Shown: in pieces, positions 38,201-54,769 of the stretch | Position numbering within the stretch: position 1 is the first letter of the stretch | Layout: every line of letters begins with the position of its first letter | Source of the DNA: Mesaphorura yosii | Lineage: Eukaryota; Arthropoda; Collembola; Poduromorpha; Tullbergiidae | DNA length: 64,000 nucleotides | NCBI GenBank assembly: GCA_009869945.1 | Contig: WIXG01000078.1 | Coordinates: 186,001 to 250,000, forward strand | Reading direction: 5' to 3' | Program-made: the position numbers and the translations under genes | Notes under the pieces: generated by a model | What the model saw: only the letters and a program-made list of their open reading frames with translations | The model's database searches: none | What the model was told of the DNA's origin: nothing

Positions 38201-40632
38201 GCTTCAGCGTTCAGCATTGTTGCTGTACGTTATTGCATTTTAAAAATTTCACCACGTCAAGACAAGACTCAGAAACTCAAGAGTCGGCTCGAGCCAGTTT
38301 AAAAGCATTGGTGAGAATTTGGCGTTTCATTCACGAGATTTCAGTCCAAGATTGATGACGACCGAGTGACGGTGCGGTGACGAGTCTCGTGAAGTGCAAA
38401 GCAAACAGTAATGCGTAACGATTTAATCTGATAAGCATCCGCTGCATTAGAAAAGACGAATACAAGAACGTGACAATCATCTTACGCATGCACATCTGCA
38501 TTGAGTGTTTTGTGTTTTTGTCAATTTGTAGTTTGCTCGCAAATATTTGCAAGTGCCCGTGAATATTTTGCGTCTTGCGATTTCGGAATGAGAATTCGAA
38601 TTTGTTACCCAACTTAATCTCGGGCGCGTTCTCATTTGCGAGACAAAGTGGACATTTTCGGTACCCGAACGCGGAACACGACGCGACGGTGACGGTGGCA
38701 ATTATTAATATTCATTGTCAAGTGCCTCGGCTGCGCTGCGGTCTGTCAACTGTCATCAATTCAGAAACAACCACAAATTGCAAGTACAAGCAAAAAGTAA
38801 ACAGAAAATAGCAAAGCAAATTCACACCTGTAACAAGTTAAGTTCAGATTCACAATGGGACGATACTTTTGAGTGATGTGACTGAATTTGAATTTGGGCC
38901 AGCCAACACCAATGCCAACGACACAGGCTTAATCTTCATTACAAGCGTTGTTGTGCTTTGCTTTGTGTTTGTGTAAAAATCATAACCAATTTCACGCAAG
39001 AATTGTCTCCTTGTGCTCCTGATCCATTGTTTGCTCTTGGACTTGGACTTGAATGTTGAATTTACACTCCGACGCTGTCAGCGAATCTGAATCGAGACAT
39101 TAGATTGCGGCTATTAATTCGCTTTCGCAGAAACTGCAGCATCTACAACTCTGTTTACAGGTCTGACAATGAAATCTGAGTCTGCTCTGGCCTAAATATA
39201 ACAACAGCAAGTCAACCGGCTGCGACGCGTTCGTCTTCATCTTCTTCTCGGCTATAGTTTTCATCTTCGCCAGCCAGCATCCAATTTTTCATCTCCGCGG
39301 GTCTTCACACCTGAAATTCTTGTAAAATGCACGCGTTTTGTCAACGCCTGCTGCAACTTACCGCAACGCGACAGAAATCTTGAAAAAATTGTCATTCACA
39401 CGCTGCCGACGGAGCGCTCGTGAAGATCCCAGTCATCTCAAGCGAATAATTTGCAATTCGTAAGCAGAAAAACAAAAACTGTCACTTTGTTGTTGTTTTG
39501 CTTTGCACAATTCGCTGACTCCTTTCGGAATGGGAATGATTACATTACGGAAACAGAAACATTACGACTACGACCAACTTCCGCTTTGTGGACTTTAATC
39601 TCGAGCTGGCCGCCGAAGATTGCACAAGATCTGAAATTGGTGGATTTCGAAACGGCGACGGCCCGACGGCTACTCGCATATCTCGCGTCATTGTAATGTA
39701 ATCATAACCTGCACTGATCTTCAAGAAACTCGAGATTTCACATCTTAATTCGTGATCCTTTTCGCAATTGCAAGTACAAATCGTGATTTTCTATTTTTCA
39801 GTTGTACTCCACTAAAAACGACACTAATTACCATTGCTGCTATCACCATTTCACAAAAGTGGCTTTGCAGATTACATTCAGATTAGCCAAGACCAAAGTT
39901 TTGTCTCCTCTCGCCTACGTGCCGCGCCATGAGCCCAGCCGTACTTGCTTTTGGGCCTGTGAACCGTGATTATCATAATTAATATTGTTAAGTCAGCAGA
40001 CCAAGACCACAGTGAAATCTTAAGCACTGCTAAACTGCAGATTAGCATAATCCCATCAGTGCAGTGTTGCTCTTTCAGTGCACATCGCGGAACACGTACC
40101 GTACAGCTGCAAGGAAAGTGTCTTGAATATTACAGAATTGTGAAAATCTGCTTCGTATCTCGTAGTTTATCATTACAAGCGTATTTAGATCGTTACTGCA
40201 TCAGTCTGCGTCTGTGTCTGCAGTTATGATTCATGACTCTTGCCTGTCAAGTGAAGATTAATGTGTAGTTACGACGTGTGATGATGAAAGTCAACATAAA
40301 TAGAAACAATTATTGCAGAATTCGTCAATTCAAATTTTTCGCCAACAATCATAATTAGCGAAGCAGAACTGCGAGCTGCAACGCAACGAAGCGGAGTGGT
40401 CCGGTTACATAATTTATCGTACTTCTGCGAATCTTCGTGTGCCGTGCTTGTCCCTCTGGCAGATAAGTATGACTCTAAGTCGACAGATTCGTCATGTTGT
40501 AATGCCAGTGCCAAAAACGTAAGTCGAAATCGAATCGAATAATCGATGCTGCTCCTTTCGTGCTTTCTTGACATTGATCAATTTTTTCATCAATTAATCT
40601 TTGCCAATTTTGCCGTTCGCAGCTGCCTCAGA
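35298..40632. other. Gene-free 5.3 kb between TTLL9-like and pipe-like genes
   Basis: No coding exon is recognisable on either strand. Open frames are short and lack family similarity. It lies between two divergent starts, so it holds both promoters. Because the pipe-like gene is likely developmentally controlled, most of the space may be its enhancers and 5' UTR exons; a splice acceptor (gttcgcag) just before 40621 implies at least one upstream non-coding exon. Minor features include a (CTG)-type repeat around 38021-38037 (read as gctgctgctgctgc). Confidence 0.5.
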
Positions 40633-43600
40633 ATGCTGAACCTGAAGCGTGACCTCTTCTTCCCCATTCGATTCTCAGAACTGATAGCTCTCATCTCAGT
40701 CTCGACGACCGTCTTCCTTTTCTTTCATACGCAAATGCTGACTGCCAGAATCGAGCACATGCAGGGCGTCTTGACGGCCAGTGGGTACTCAGCGCACGAT
40801 ATCAGTAAGTGCGCACAGTCCTCTTGTCAACGGTTTACCATGAATTGTTCGTGTACCTTTGCCCTGTTGCTCCTGCAGATAATTTAGGCTCCGGAATCAG
40901 TCAGCCTCAGGTTCAGTCCCCACTGCAACAACAGCAACAGCACTCGCCCGGCTCCGCGCATTCGCTTTCTGCGGCGTCAGGAGGCCCAGCTCAAGCGTCC
41001 CTCGCCCCGAAGCCTGAGACAGAAGTCACACACCTTCAAGTCAATGCGGGAATCTCAACGTTCACTCTTCCAAACAGATTCGTAAGTGTCCTGAATCCGA
41101 AATATTTCTGTTCGTTGCATGTATTGCCCATTCCCATTTGGCGTCCACGTTGAATACCAAGCCGTGAAGATCCTTACCGCAAGATGTGCCATTGCAATTG
41201 CAATCTTGCGGAAGTCAATTAGTCATGGTAAAATGGATCAAACTATGTAAAAAAGTTCAAGTGCATAACTTCAAGCCGCGCATTGTTTCATACGCACGGG
41301 ATATACGGTACAATTTGAGTGCTCAACCGCACACCGGCACTTGCTCAAAATTAAATGCTTTTCAGCAACGCACGCACATGAGACAAGGAAGACGTAATTT
41401 GTGCTCATCTGTCACGCTAGATAAAGCGTCAGTGTGGGTCCAATTAGTAATTAGGCGATAGCTCGCTATGGAGGCGGCAGCGGCAGAATGATCTCGAACT
41501 CAAATTCTTTGTCTTTTCTTTGCAGTACAACGCGACTGACCTCAACAACACACGGCACGTGACAAAAGAGACGATCTTCTTCAACCGAGTTCCTAAAGTA
41601 GGGAGCCAGTCAATGATGGAGTTGCTCCAGCGCCTCGCACACGAGAATACATTTCATTTTCACCGTGACGGGACGCAGAAAGTGGAGACGATCCGGCTGA
41701 CGTACTACGAAGAGGTGAGCCGATGCCAATGCCGATAGCCAAGCCTAAGCCATGACCAACCTGACCAATCAGTCGGGTCAGTCGTACTCTGTCCTGCTTC
41801 TTGCTGTCGGGGCATGCTGAGAGAGTTAGCCACGCATTGCCCACACACACAAGAGCATTTAGTGTGCCTCACGCATAAATCTCCGTCCCTTTTCTCCTTT
41901 TTCATTAAAATATGTAGAAATCTGCACATTTTCATATTTCTGATTTTAACGGTGCATTTTTAAAACCATCATCGTTGGAAGTCGTCGTCAATCGTCATGT
42001 GTCATCGTCATGTTATTAAAAATGCGCTTGCAATGCTCATTAGGCACAATTCACTATCCCGCAGCGCAATGTTCTGCGCTGCACCGTCACTAAATCCTCT
42101 TCCTGTTGTCTCGTGTCTTGTAGAGCCGGCTGACGACGATGATTGACATGTTTGCGCCACCAGCGTCCTACGTGAAGCACACATGTTTTAGTAATTTCAC
42201 TCGACACGGCTACCAGATGCCCATCTACGTGAATCTCGTCCGTGATCCAATTGAGCGTGTCATTTCGTGGTTCTACTACATTCGGGCGCCTTGGTACATT
42301 ATCGAACGCAAGCAAGCGTTTCCGGAACTCCCGCTGCCGCATCCAAACTGGCTTAAGAAGGTAAGAAAGTCAAGTGAGTTGTGAGGTGGTCGCCCGTCAT
42401 GACGAATCACAATCAGTCCGCTAACGGGCGTAGCGTGTAGCGTCGGACCTCGGACAGGTGGTCCATCGGTCATGTTGACAGATGACATTCCTCGACTGTG
42501 ACTGTGTCTTTCTGTGATGCATCTTTTAACGTTTTAACCTACTAACTCACTAAATTCTTTGGGTTGAGGTGCGTCAACTCACGAAAGATGACTTGACCAT
42601 TTCTATTTTTAATGGCATTAATATTTAATACTCAAGAGCCGGTCAGTCAAGTGTCCGCTTGTGTGATTGTGATTTCGCGATGCACTCATGCACTTGGTGC
42701 TTAATGTCTGATGTCTCGCGCTGTGCTGGCTGTACTGTTGAGTGGAGGTACTTTAGTTGATGATTTCGTAATTACAGCTTTACTACTGTACAACACCAGT
42801 TGTCGTAAGTCATCATCGAGAGAAAAGGTAAACAAGTGCACAATGCATTGGCAGATAAGGGTGGGTTGGTCGACCGAACTTGAAAGTGCTTCTGTTCTCT
42901 TCTCCTGTGTTCTATGCCGTGTGAAGAACCAAAACAAAGTTATTCAACAACTTTCTCAACACTCCTCGCTTAATAGCTTGCATTAATCTAGTCTTCAGTT
43001 TTATCGCCCATTTATGGCTTGGATCTCAACACCACCATTTGTTAGTTGTTAAGACCGATTACAATCAGGTGCAGTGCAGTTTTGCAGGTAGCATCTGAGC
43101 CTGAGCTTGATGCTTAAGATGCATTTTTAATGAAGGATTTATGCTAATTTGTGTTTGCCAATTGCAGGATTTCGAGTCTTGCGTCCTGAATGGAGATCGT
43201 GAGTGCCTGTTTCTGCCCGGCGAGTACCACGACGGAGTGGGCGACCATCGGAGGCAGGCCATGTTTTTCTGTGGCCACGACGAAAAATGCGTGTAAGTAC
43301 CCAAAGCTAGAAATCTGATCTTAATCTCGGGCTTACCAACAGATTTTCTACGTGCAAATCCCAACTTTCTTATCGTGACCGGTATTGACCCTAATTTGAT
43401 TGTTATTTGCGGTAATAACGCAATTTTATTGTCGATTTGACTTGATTTCAATTGAATTACCGATGACTCAGTCAGCATTCATCAAAATCAGGTGATAATG
43501 TAAGTCCGACAAGTGAAAGTTTATGCGGACAGCTATTTCATTGTTGGATTAAGTGATTTACAGATTTTCTTCTGATGACAATTGTCACTTTATCTCTTTT

Positions 43601-44523
43601 ACTCGTCCACAGTCCTCACAAGTGGAATAAAAGCACCAGGAAGCCAATTACGAGCAATTAATTACAATTATTGCAATCGCAGCCCGTGTAATGCATTTTA
43701 AATCAATCTGCCATGCAATTCTAATTTAAAGCACTAAATCACGGCCAATTCGCCAAATCCTTTTGTTTCAAGAGAAACTCGCCTTGCGCATTACTGCCGA
43801 TTGCGGCGATTAAGTCATGATTTATCGAGCTGAGGGATTATAAATTATCAAATTGAAATGGGTCGAGTCTTTACTCTTTACAAATTGAATGAGATGCAGC
43901 TGCAACAATGCACTTCTGCGAATTACTTTCTAAGCACACACAGGGTACGAGTACGAGAGTACGATTGAGATTTTGATTACAATCGTTTATGTTTTTAACG
44001 TAATTTTAATACGTATGATCTCTTAAGACTTCTTCATTCGATGTTCAATTGTAGAACAAAACAACGTATCAAGTACGGCTTTCATTGATGTTTGTAGGGA
44101 ATTTAATGGTGAATGGGCGATGCAGCGAGCCAAACAGAACGTGGAACAGCACTACGCCGTCGTCGGCGTTCTCGAGGAAATGGACGTGACTCTACAAGTT
44201 TACGAGAAGTACATTCCCCGGTTTTTTACCGGAGCCACCAAAGTTTACTACGGTTAGCGACGATTCCAGCGTGTGCTAAAGTACAACTGTAACTCAAATG
44301 CATGTAATAAAATATTTTTTTCCCCATTGCAGATAACATTGCCGTAATGAAGAAAATCAACCGCAACATTTACAAGCCTCATGTCTCGGAGCATGTCAAA
44401 GACATACTACGCAAGAATTTCACGCATGAAATAGAATTTTATGAATTTTGCAAGCAGAGACTGCACATGCAGTACGCTGCGCTGATTCAGGCTGAGCAAT
44501 TGCAGCTGCAACCAGAATCCTGA
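40633..44523 (+). CDS. pip: Pipe-like uronyl/heparan 2-O-sulfotransferase (Golgi)
   Basis: Seven coding exons, 40633-40804, 40879-41081, 41526-41714, 42124-42360, 43168-43292, 44098-44252 and 44333-44523, give 423 residues. It is a type II Golgi sulfotransferase: a short cytosolic N-terminus, a signal anchor at about residues 12-30 (FSELIALISVSTTVFLFF) and a Gln/Ser/Pro-rich stem. The 5'-phosphosulfate loop is NRVPKVGSQSMMELL, and the 3'-phosphate site is PIYVNLVRDPIERVISWFYY. The strings RAPWYIIERKQAFPELPLPH, then DFESCVLNGDRECLF, HDGVGDHRRQAMFFCGH and FTHEIEFYEFCKQRLH, closely follow Drosophila Pipe rather than HS2ST. PAPS is the donor; glycoprotein or glycosaminoglycan uronic acid is the likely acceptor. 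Introns are 74-807 bases, longer than in most neighbours. In flies pipe sets dorsoventral polarity through the eggshell; that role here is inference only. Fly pipe has alternative C-terminal exon sets; only one set is seen here. Confidence 0.93.
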
Positions 44524-45384
44524 TTCATGATTCCTGAAACTAAGCCAGTGCGCCCAGAAATCGTGATCGTGATCTGAACCAGTAGTTTCCTAATTGTTAC
44601 CCTTACATAGTTGACTGCAGTATTCAGTGTTGGATGTTACCAGTTGCATGCGTGTTACATAAATAATCATTGCATTGCAATACAAGATTTTATATTTTTG
44701 TATGCCAAAACGCATTTTTAGTTAGGCGTGCTAATTGCTAATTCGATGATTATTAACAATAACGCTAAGCAGCTAAGCTAAGTCTTCTTCATCCACCTTA
44801 GTCATTCTAATAACTTTATCAATATTTCGCAATTAGTAATTAAGTGGATTGCGTGATAATCTCGATCCTTCCTCGCTGAAAGTACGCTTAGCGCGATAAA
44901 AAGCTATTCATTTTTGCAATTTGCCAGAGAAGATTTCCGTAGCTTTATCGCTTAATTTTAAGACACCTCCTCCGCGTATTTATTCTGCAAACCTCACGCA
45001 TGTTATATTTTGACTATTAAAACGTGCGAATCACAGCAAATGCCAATTCAGAAGATGAGCATTTTCATCTTCATTGAATCATATTTATTCATTATTCATT
45101 CGCACTGACTTTATTGCACACAAAGAAACAAGCATACGTCTTGAACAAGTTATACTTAAGTGTTAATCAGAATTTATCTCGCTCGGCTCCGCAGTATTTA
45201 TTCTGCACACAACAATTGTGCGATCAGGCCATTAAGGCTGTTAATATTAAACGCGTCATATTATTCAAAAGGAAGTCGATAACCCACACCCTGTTTGAGC
45301 AGGCAGCATTGTGGTGTACCATGAAAAAGGCATTCAATTTCGATTCAGGAGCAGGATTGCTAGACTTTATTCGTAGTTGGAGGC
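44524..45384. other. Shared 3' region of pipe-like and PDCD5 genes
   Basis: 861 bases between convergent stops. It contains the pipe-like 3' UTR (an AATAAA-like aataat around 44662) and very little PDCD5 3' UTR, because a minus-strand AATAAA lies at 45366-45371, only about 14 bases past the PDCD5 stop. No coding sequence. Confidence 0.5.
45366..45371 (-). terminator. Polyadenylation signal of PDCD5 just past the stop
   Basis: Minus-strand AATAAA begins about 14 bases after the PDCD5 stop codon, implying an unusually short 3' UTR of a few tens of bases. Confidence 0.6.
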
Positions 45385-46508
45385 TCACAAGTCATAATCT
45401 TCGTCGTCGCTGTCTAAGGCAGTTCTTCGTCTATCAAACTGCAATTTATTGAACGCAAAATGAGAAATAGCATCCAACAAGAACATGTTGAATAATGAAG
45501 CGACATTAAGTCCGGTTACCTTGACTTTTGTACTTTTACTGCTCATCTTCTCATTAACTTGCTCCAGTAATCCGACGAGCTCTGTCTCACCAAGCTTGCC
45601 CCTGATTTGACCCATCCTTGCCATATTTATCAGCATATTTTCAACCATTTGTCCCTTGTCCGGCTTAGCCAGCATCAGTGTGTTCACTAAAACAAAGATC
45701 AACCAGTGAGATAGTGCTGATTGGCGACAGAAAGGAGCATCAAATTTCAAGTACAAACGTCTTTACGATACGACAACGAGGGAGGCGACTCGACTGTGTT
45801 AATCACTGAAACCCTAGGCGAACATACGGCAACGAATACGAGACGACTACGACCACACACGAAGTGAAATGCGCGAGCATAAGCTAACTAGGATTTCGAT
45901 TCGAGGTTCCGCTACGCTACGCTGCGCTGTCATTCTTCAAGTTTCAGGATAGAGAATGCAGTGTTTATCGTTTTGCCAGTTTTGACGTATATTTAATCAA
46001 CATCGAACTTGGTTAGCCCAGGCAGTAAGTTTCATTGTACCTAATTCGCTAGCGGAGACCGGAAGCAAAGCAAACATGCATACAAGACTGAGAAGACGAG
46101 TTATGAATGATCATAGCCGTCAGAATTCATTCGGGGTAAGTTATTACGCCTTGAAACTTTAATAATCTGAATCTCAGTAAATGGCGGGCTTAGAGGGTAA
46201 CGTTAATGTCACTTACGTCTTGCCCGTGCGGGTTGATCCAGTATTTGAGTTAGCATTTGATTTTTGGCCTCTTCAGCTTGATTACGACGTTCTTCAAGTT
46301 CCTTTTGCTTGTCCTGTGCTCCATCAGCATCACCCTTTGAAGTTAATTGAATTTTAGTATCTCAATCGTTAGTTCATGGTATTTTGGAGGCAGGTTTCCA
46401 AAAAAATAGTTAACGTACCCCAAATTGTCCTGTACCTCCGCCTCCTGTGGCACCTTGCATCTGTGCTAATCTCTGCGCGCGGATAGTCTCCAAATCCGAG
46501 TCTCCCAT
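45385..46508 (-). CDS. PDCD5: PDCD5 (TFAR19), DNA-binding/TRiC-associated protein
   Basis: Four exons: 46508-46419, 46334-46217, 45686-45520, 45438-45385; 142 residues (human 125). PDCD5 is a small helical-bundle protein of cytosol and nucleus linked to apoptosis and to the CCT chaperonin. Start MGDSDLETIRAQRLAQMQ is followed by a Gly/Thr-rich loop longer than in mammals. The core includes ILDQPARARLNTLMLAKPDK, then VENMLINMARMGQIRGKL, and FDRRRTALDSDDEDYDL at the end, the typical acidic tail. The last intron (45439-45519, 81 bases) is a multiple of three and has no stop in frame, so keeping it would insert 27 residues between KVK and FDRRR; the family alignment argues that it is normally removed. 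Head-to-head with the ATAD2-like gene. Confidence 0.95.
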
Positions 46509-47086
46509 GACTCAGGTTAAAGTTACAGTTCGTTAACGTCACTGCAATGTGTTCAATTATTTGCCAATCTCGTTAGTGCAGTTACAAGTTACAAGCAAGG
46601 TACAAATCCAATCTACGTACTATTTGCTTAGTTAAGATGGAGATAATCAACAGAAAATTTCGGTGTTGAATCGACCATGATTCAATTTGTAGCAGTGGCC
46701 AACAGTCAAGGATTTTGTCCCCTTGCGCTGTTTGTTTACATTACAGGAAAGTACATGAATACTTTGTCTACCTTTGCTTTGTACGTGCTGGCGGGTTTCA
46801 ATGAGAAACCGAACTCTCTTCGTTTTGTTCACTCGGCTGCCTGCGCTTCGTTTTGTTGGGTTCAGCTGGACTGCTTGATTGAACATAGAAAGAAAGTTTC
46901 CCTTTTTACCAAGTTCTTGCATGAATTGTTAATATTTTTTACCAACTTGATACTTGACTTAACAATGCCTAATTAAATTCGCGAATTTTAATTCTGCAGA
47001 GATCGGACGGCAATCTGTATTACTACTGCAGCGGGTCGGGAACCCGGATTGTGATTAGGGAAAGTTGCGTTCATCTCACCAGACTC
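46509..47086. promoter_or_regulatory. Putative bidirectional promoter PDCD5 / ATAD2
   Basis: 578 bases separate two divergent starts. A pyrimidine-rich acceptor (attctgcag) ending at 46999 suggests a 5' UTR intron of the ATAD2-like gene. No TATA box is convincing. Confidence 0.45.
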
Positions 47087-51404
<4,318 letters not shown>

Positions 51405-51705
51405 GTCAGTTCGTTGCAGAACCTCAGAATCTGCGGCTTTTTCCGCTTAATGGATAGCTTATTTATGTGTAGGATGTACTGCCAGTTGTCAAATGAGACC
51501 TTACTAAATAATCCGCATGCATTGATAATTGATATTCTGATATTTAACTTCTAAGCTCAAGACTTGTATTTTAGATCTGCCTTTATCGGAACTCTGAGAC
51601 TGTAAACGAGTTCCTCATTTTTGCTTTTTGTATGATACTTGTTTATACTCACTAAACAGTTAAGGGTGGCGTGTAAAATCTGAATTGCTACTTGCAAATG
51701 CCAGC

Positions 51706-51711
51706 AATAAA
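51706..51711 (+). terminator. Polyadenylation signal of ATAD2-like gene
   Basis: AATAAA about 300 bases past the stop at 51404, followed by a GT-rich downstream stretch. Confidence 0.65.
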
Positions 51712-52228
51712 AATGTGAGTACGCTTACGCAAAATCTTGATTTCTGAGTCAATTATGGCTCATAAAGCTTGGACGCTGTTTGTTAATGGAAGATAACTGA
51801 AGATTTGTTGACTTGATTTGTAACTGAAGACTACTTCAGCTTATGGCTGCGGCGCAGATAAGAAAGGTCATGAAGTCACAGTTACAGGTCACAATCTTCT
51901 GGGAGTTCAGCTACTCACAGCTCAACTTATCTTTGTCTATTTCCACACGCTTTCTTCATGCATGATGCAAGGTGTCAAATATTGATCGAAACCAGAAGCC
52001 CGGCCATGGCCATGTGATGCTGCCTTGTGTAATGACTAAATGACTACTTTGTATGGATGGCATCATGCCCAATTTCTACTTCAACCACATGCCCGTGCTC
52101 CAGCGCGGCATGAAATCTGGTACAGTTTGTGAGTATGTCACCTCCGCGATAACAAATCGCTCTCCCGTCGTTTGTGTGCGTGCCGTGCAGTGTGCGCCGA
52201 CTACCCATCGCCAGTGGCAGTATTCAGA
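51712..52228. other. Intergenic: promoter/5' UTR of D-amino-acid oxidase gene
   Basis: About 0.5 kb without coding similarity between tandem plus-strand genes; it presumably holds the promoter of the downstream oxidase. Confidence 0.5.
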
Positions 52229-54680
52229 ATGCACTTTGGAATTTTGGGAGCGGGCGTGATTGGCTTAAACACCGGCCTGGAGCTACAGCGAGAATTTCCT
52301 ACTGCGCGTGTCACGATCGTAGCTGATAAATTCGAGGAAGAGACGTGCAGTTATGGCGCGGCTGGGATCTTCCGTCCGGGGACTAGTTTCATGGGCCCAA
52401 GCGAGGAAGTCACAAGGTTAGATACTAATCTTGGCAGAGGCTACAGAAGACAAGTGCTAATCTATTGCTGGGGTGTTTAGGAGCTGGGTTGTAGACTCGT
52501 ACAATTTCTATGAAGACATCTTCCGAAGTGAGGAATCCGCTCGTGCTGGCGTACTGCAAGTGTCAGGCTATACGCTCTCGGAAAAGTACGAGAGCGTGAC
52601 CAGAGTAAGCTGTCAAATGTGACTGATTGAAATGAAATCTAAAGCGAGAATGCCTCTCTTTTGTCCTAGAATCAGTTTCTGGAAGGCATCCTGCCTGCAT
52701 TTCGTCCAGCCACGCCCGAAGAATTGAGACTGTGTCCTGGAAATTGGAAATATGGTTCATACAGCACGACATTCGTGGTTGACCAAACATACTTCCTCCA
52801 GTGGGCAATGAAAAGGTTTCAGCGTGATTCCGTCTACTTTCTATCTAATTACACCTTAATGTTTCCTCTCGTTCTCGTAGATTTGAAGCTGCTGGTGGCT
52901 GCCTTCAGCGCCAGAAAGTCGACAAACTTACAGATTTAGCAACTGAATCATTCGATGTCGTGTTTAATTGCACTGGATTAGCGTCGAATTGGTTGTGCAA
53001 CGATCGTAAAGTTGTGCCTGTTCGTGGACAAGTTTACAAGGTAATGCAACCAAGAGTTTGCCGCATGTGAACGGTGAGTGTGTCTCCAAGCCCACTTCTC
53101 AGCAGAAAAGCAGTCGTGACCCTACCACAGGATTACTCAAGGTTGAAAAAGTCGTTTGTGATATAAATCTGTCAAAAACACGTACATTTGACATTGCACT
53201 CTGGAATTAACTTTGGTGGTTGAGGCTGGACATGTTTTTCGTGTACGTACGCCGAACACTTAAAAAGATGCGGGTTGGGTTGATGGTCGTTGGTCGAAGG
53301 TGCCCTTCAAGAACGTGTGTATTTACGTTGTAAGAAGTTGGTCGTATCTTTGATGTTTGATAGCAGCATTGGCCGGTCCTTAATTGAAGAAAATGTAAAT
53401 TCGCCACTCGCCATTCGCTTTCGCTGATTCAGGTTCAACAAACAGTTTAACCTTCATCAAGAACTTACCACATACAAACATACTATGCTCACGAATTCAT
53501 CGTATGACCATTTGACCATCGTAGTGGCAGCGGCGTTATCGGCATAACGTGCTAATTAAGAAGATTCTCACTACGTGAACTTGAGGATCAAGATTTGTGG
53601 AGTTGTAGTTTTGTAGATTTGTAGTTCATTGCACGCGAATCCTTACTCAAGGCCACTTTCGCGATTAACTGCAAAATATTCCAGAATTTATTGCTCTCTT
53701 ACGATTGCCATACTTTGTAATGTGCATCTCAATGTTAAATGTTATCCAGGTTCGTGCCCCATGGATCAAAATGTTTTTCTACAACGACTTCGACACTTAC
53801 GTCATTCCAGGGACGGAGCTGGTCACGCTGGGCGGGACACGGCAGCTGGACAGCTGGAATGAGAATGTGGACCCGAATGACGCAAAGGGGATTTGGGATC
53901 GGTGCACGAGTTTGGTGCCTTCACTTCAGCGAGCAGAGGTCGTGAAGCAGTGGGTCGGGCTGCGGCCGCACAGGAGCCAAGTGCGCTGCGAGGTGGAGGA
54001 GATGAATGTGGGAGGAAATCGGAGGTTGAAGGTAATAATGCCCACACACCAGAGAACCGTGGCGGAGCTCAGCCCGCCGTCAATCCTATCTGATAATCTC
54101 TTATGGTTGTGTGCTTGAAATTATTAAAGTTTTTACGGCGCTGCGATACTCAAGCGCACATGCCGTTAACGATTTCTGGAAATCGCCGAGACAGAAACGT
54201 AATATAACAGGTTCTGAATTCGTATAGTAATTCTTGGATGTGCATATTTCTGAAATGTTACGCACATTCATTATTGTTCTGGTACTGTGACCTCATTTTA
54301 CAGGCTAGATTAATTGGTTGACGCACGTCCCATTTTCTTTATTTTTGACACGATTTGGTCAGCATTCGGCCTTCCAGGTCGCTTCAAGCCCGATTGACAT
54401 CAAGTATTCAAGTGTTTCGCAGGTTACGTATCGATGATTCGTAACGTCTCTCTTTTATGATTTCCGCAGCTTGTCCATCAATACGGTCATGGAGGTAAAG
54501 AAAATACGAATATCATCCTGTAAAGCGTAAGGCCAGAAAACGTTACGTGGGTGGTGTGTGTGTTTGGTGCTTTCAGGCTACGGAGTGACAACTGGTCCAG
54601 GGTCAGCCAAGTACGCCGTGAAGATCATGCGAGATTCATTGAGGCAGAGCGGTTCTTATCTGCCAAACTCAAAACTGTAG
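52229..54680 (+). CDS. DDO: D-aspartate/D-amino-acid oxidase, peroxisomal
   Basis: Seven exons, 52229-52416, 52481-52604, 52670-52815, 52881-53040, 53750-54031, 54470-54494 and 54577-54680, give 342 residues, the usual length for DDO/DAO (about 340-347). These flavoenzymes oxidatively deaminate D-amino acids, producing H2O2. MHFGILGAGVIGLNTGLEL is the FAD Rossmann motif at the very N-terminus, which sets the start. It is followed by CSYGAAGIFRP, VVFNCTGLASNWL, VPVRGQVYKVRAPW, YVIPGTELVTLGGTRQLDSW, VGLRPHRSQVRCE (with the substrate-carboxylate Arg) and LVHQYGHGGYGVTTGPGSA. The last residues are SKL, a canonical PTS1 signal. The penultimate exon is only 25 bases, and the intron before exon 5 is 709 bases. 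DDO versus DAO cannot be decided by eye; the GLRP and HQYGHG context fits both. AATAAA at 54760-54765. Confidence 0.94.
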
Positions 54681-54759
54681 GCTGCGCACACGTACGACGG
54701 CTGCATGGCAAACCACGCCATGCCGCTTGTGATCATGCTTGTGACTGTGATCGTGATTC

Positions 54760-54765
54760 AATAAA
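54760..54765 (+). terminator. Polyadenylation signal of D-amino-acid oxidase gene
   Basis: AATAAA 80 bases past the stop codon at 54680, followed within about 30 bases by a second aataaa. Confidence 0.65.
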
Positions 54766-54769
54766 TTAG

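Noticed and set aside
35298-40632. Possible mobile element or decayed gene in the 5.3 kb gap
   Set aside because: No terminal repeats, transposase, reverse transcriptase or target-site duplication could be seen; only scattered short words such as GCAATTGC recur.
53629-53945. Alternative plus-strand frames over the D-amino-acid oxidase gene
   Set aside because: The frame that continues the flavoenzyme motifs is the one starting at the acceptor before 53750; the others are shadows.
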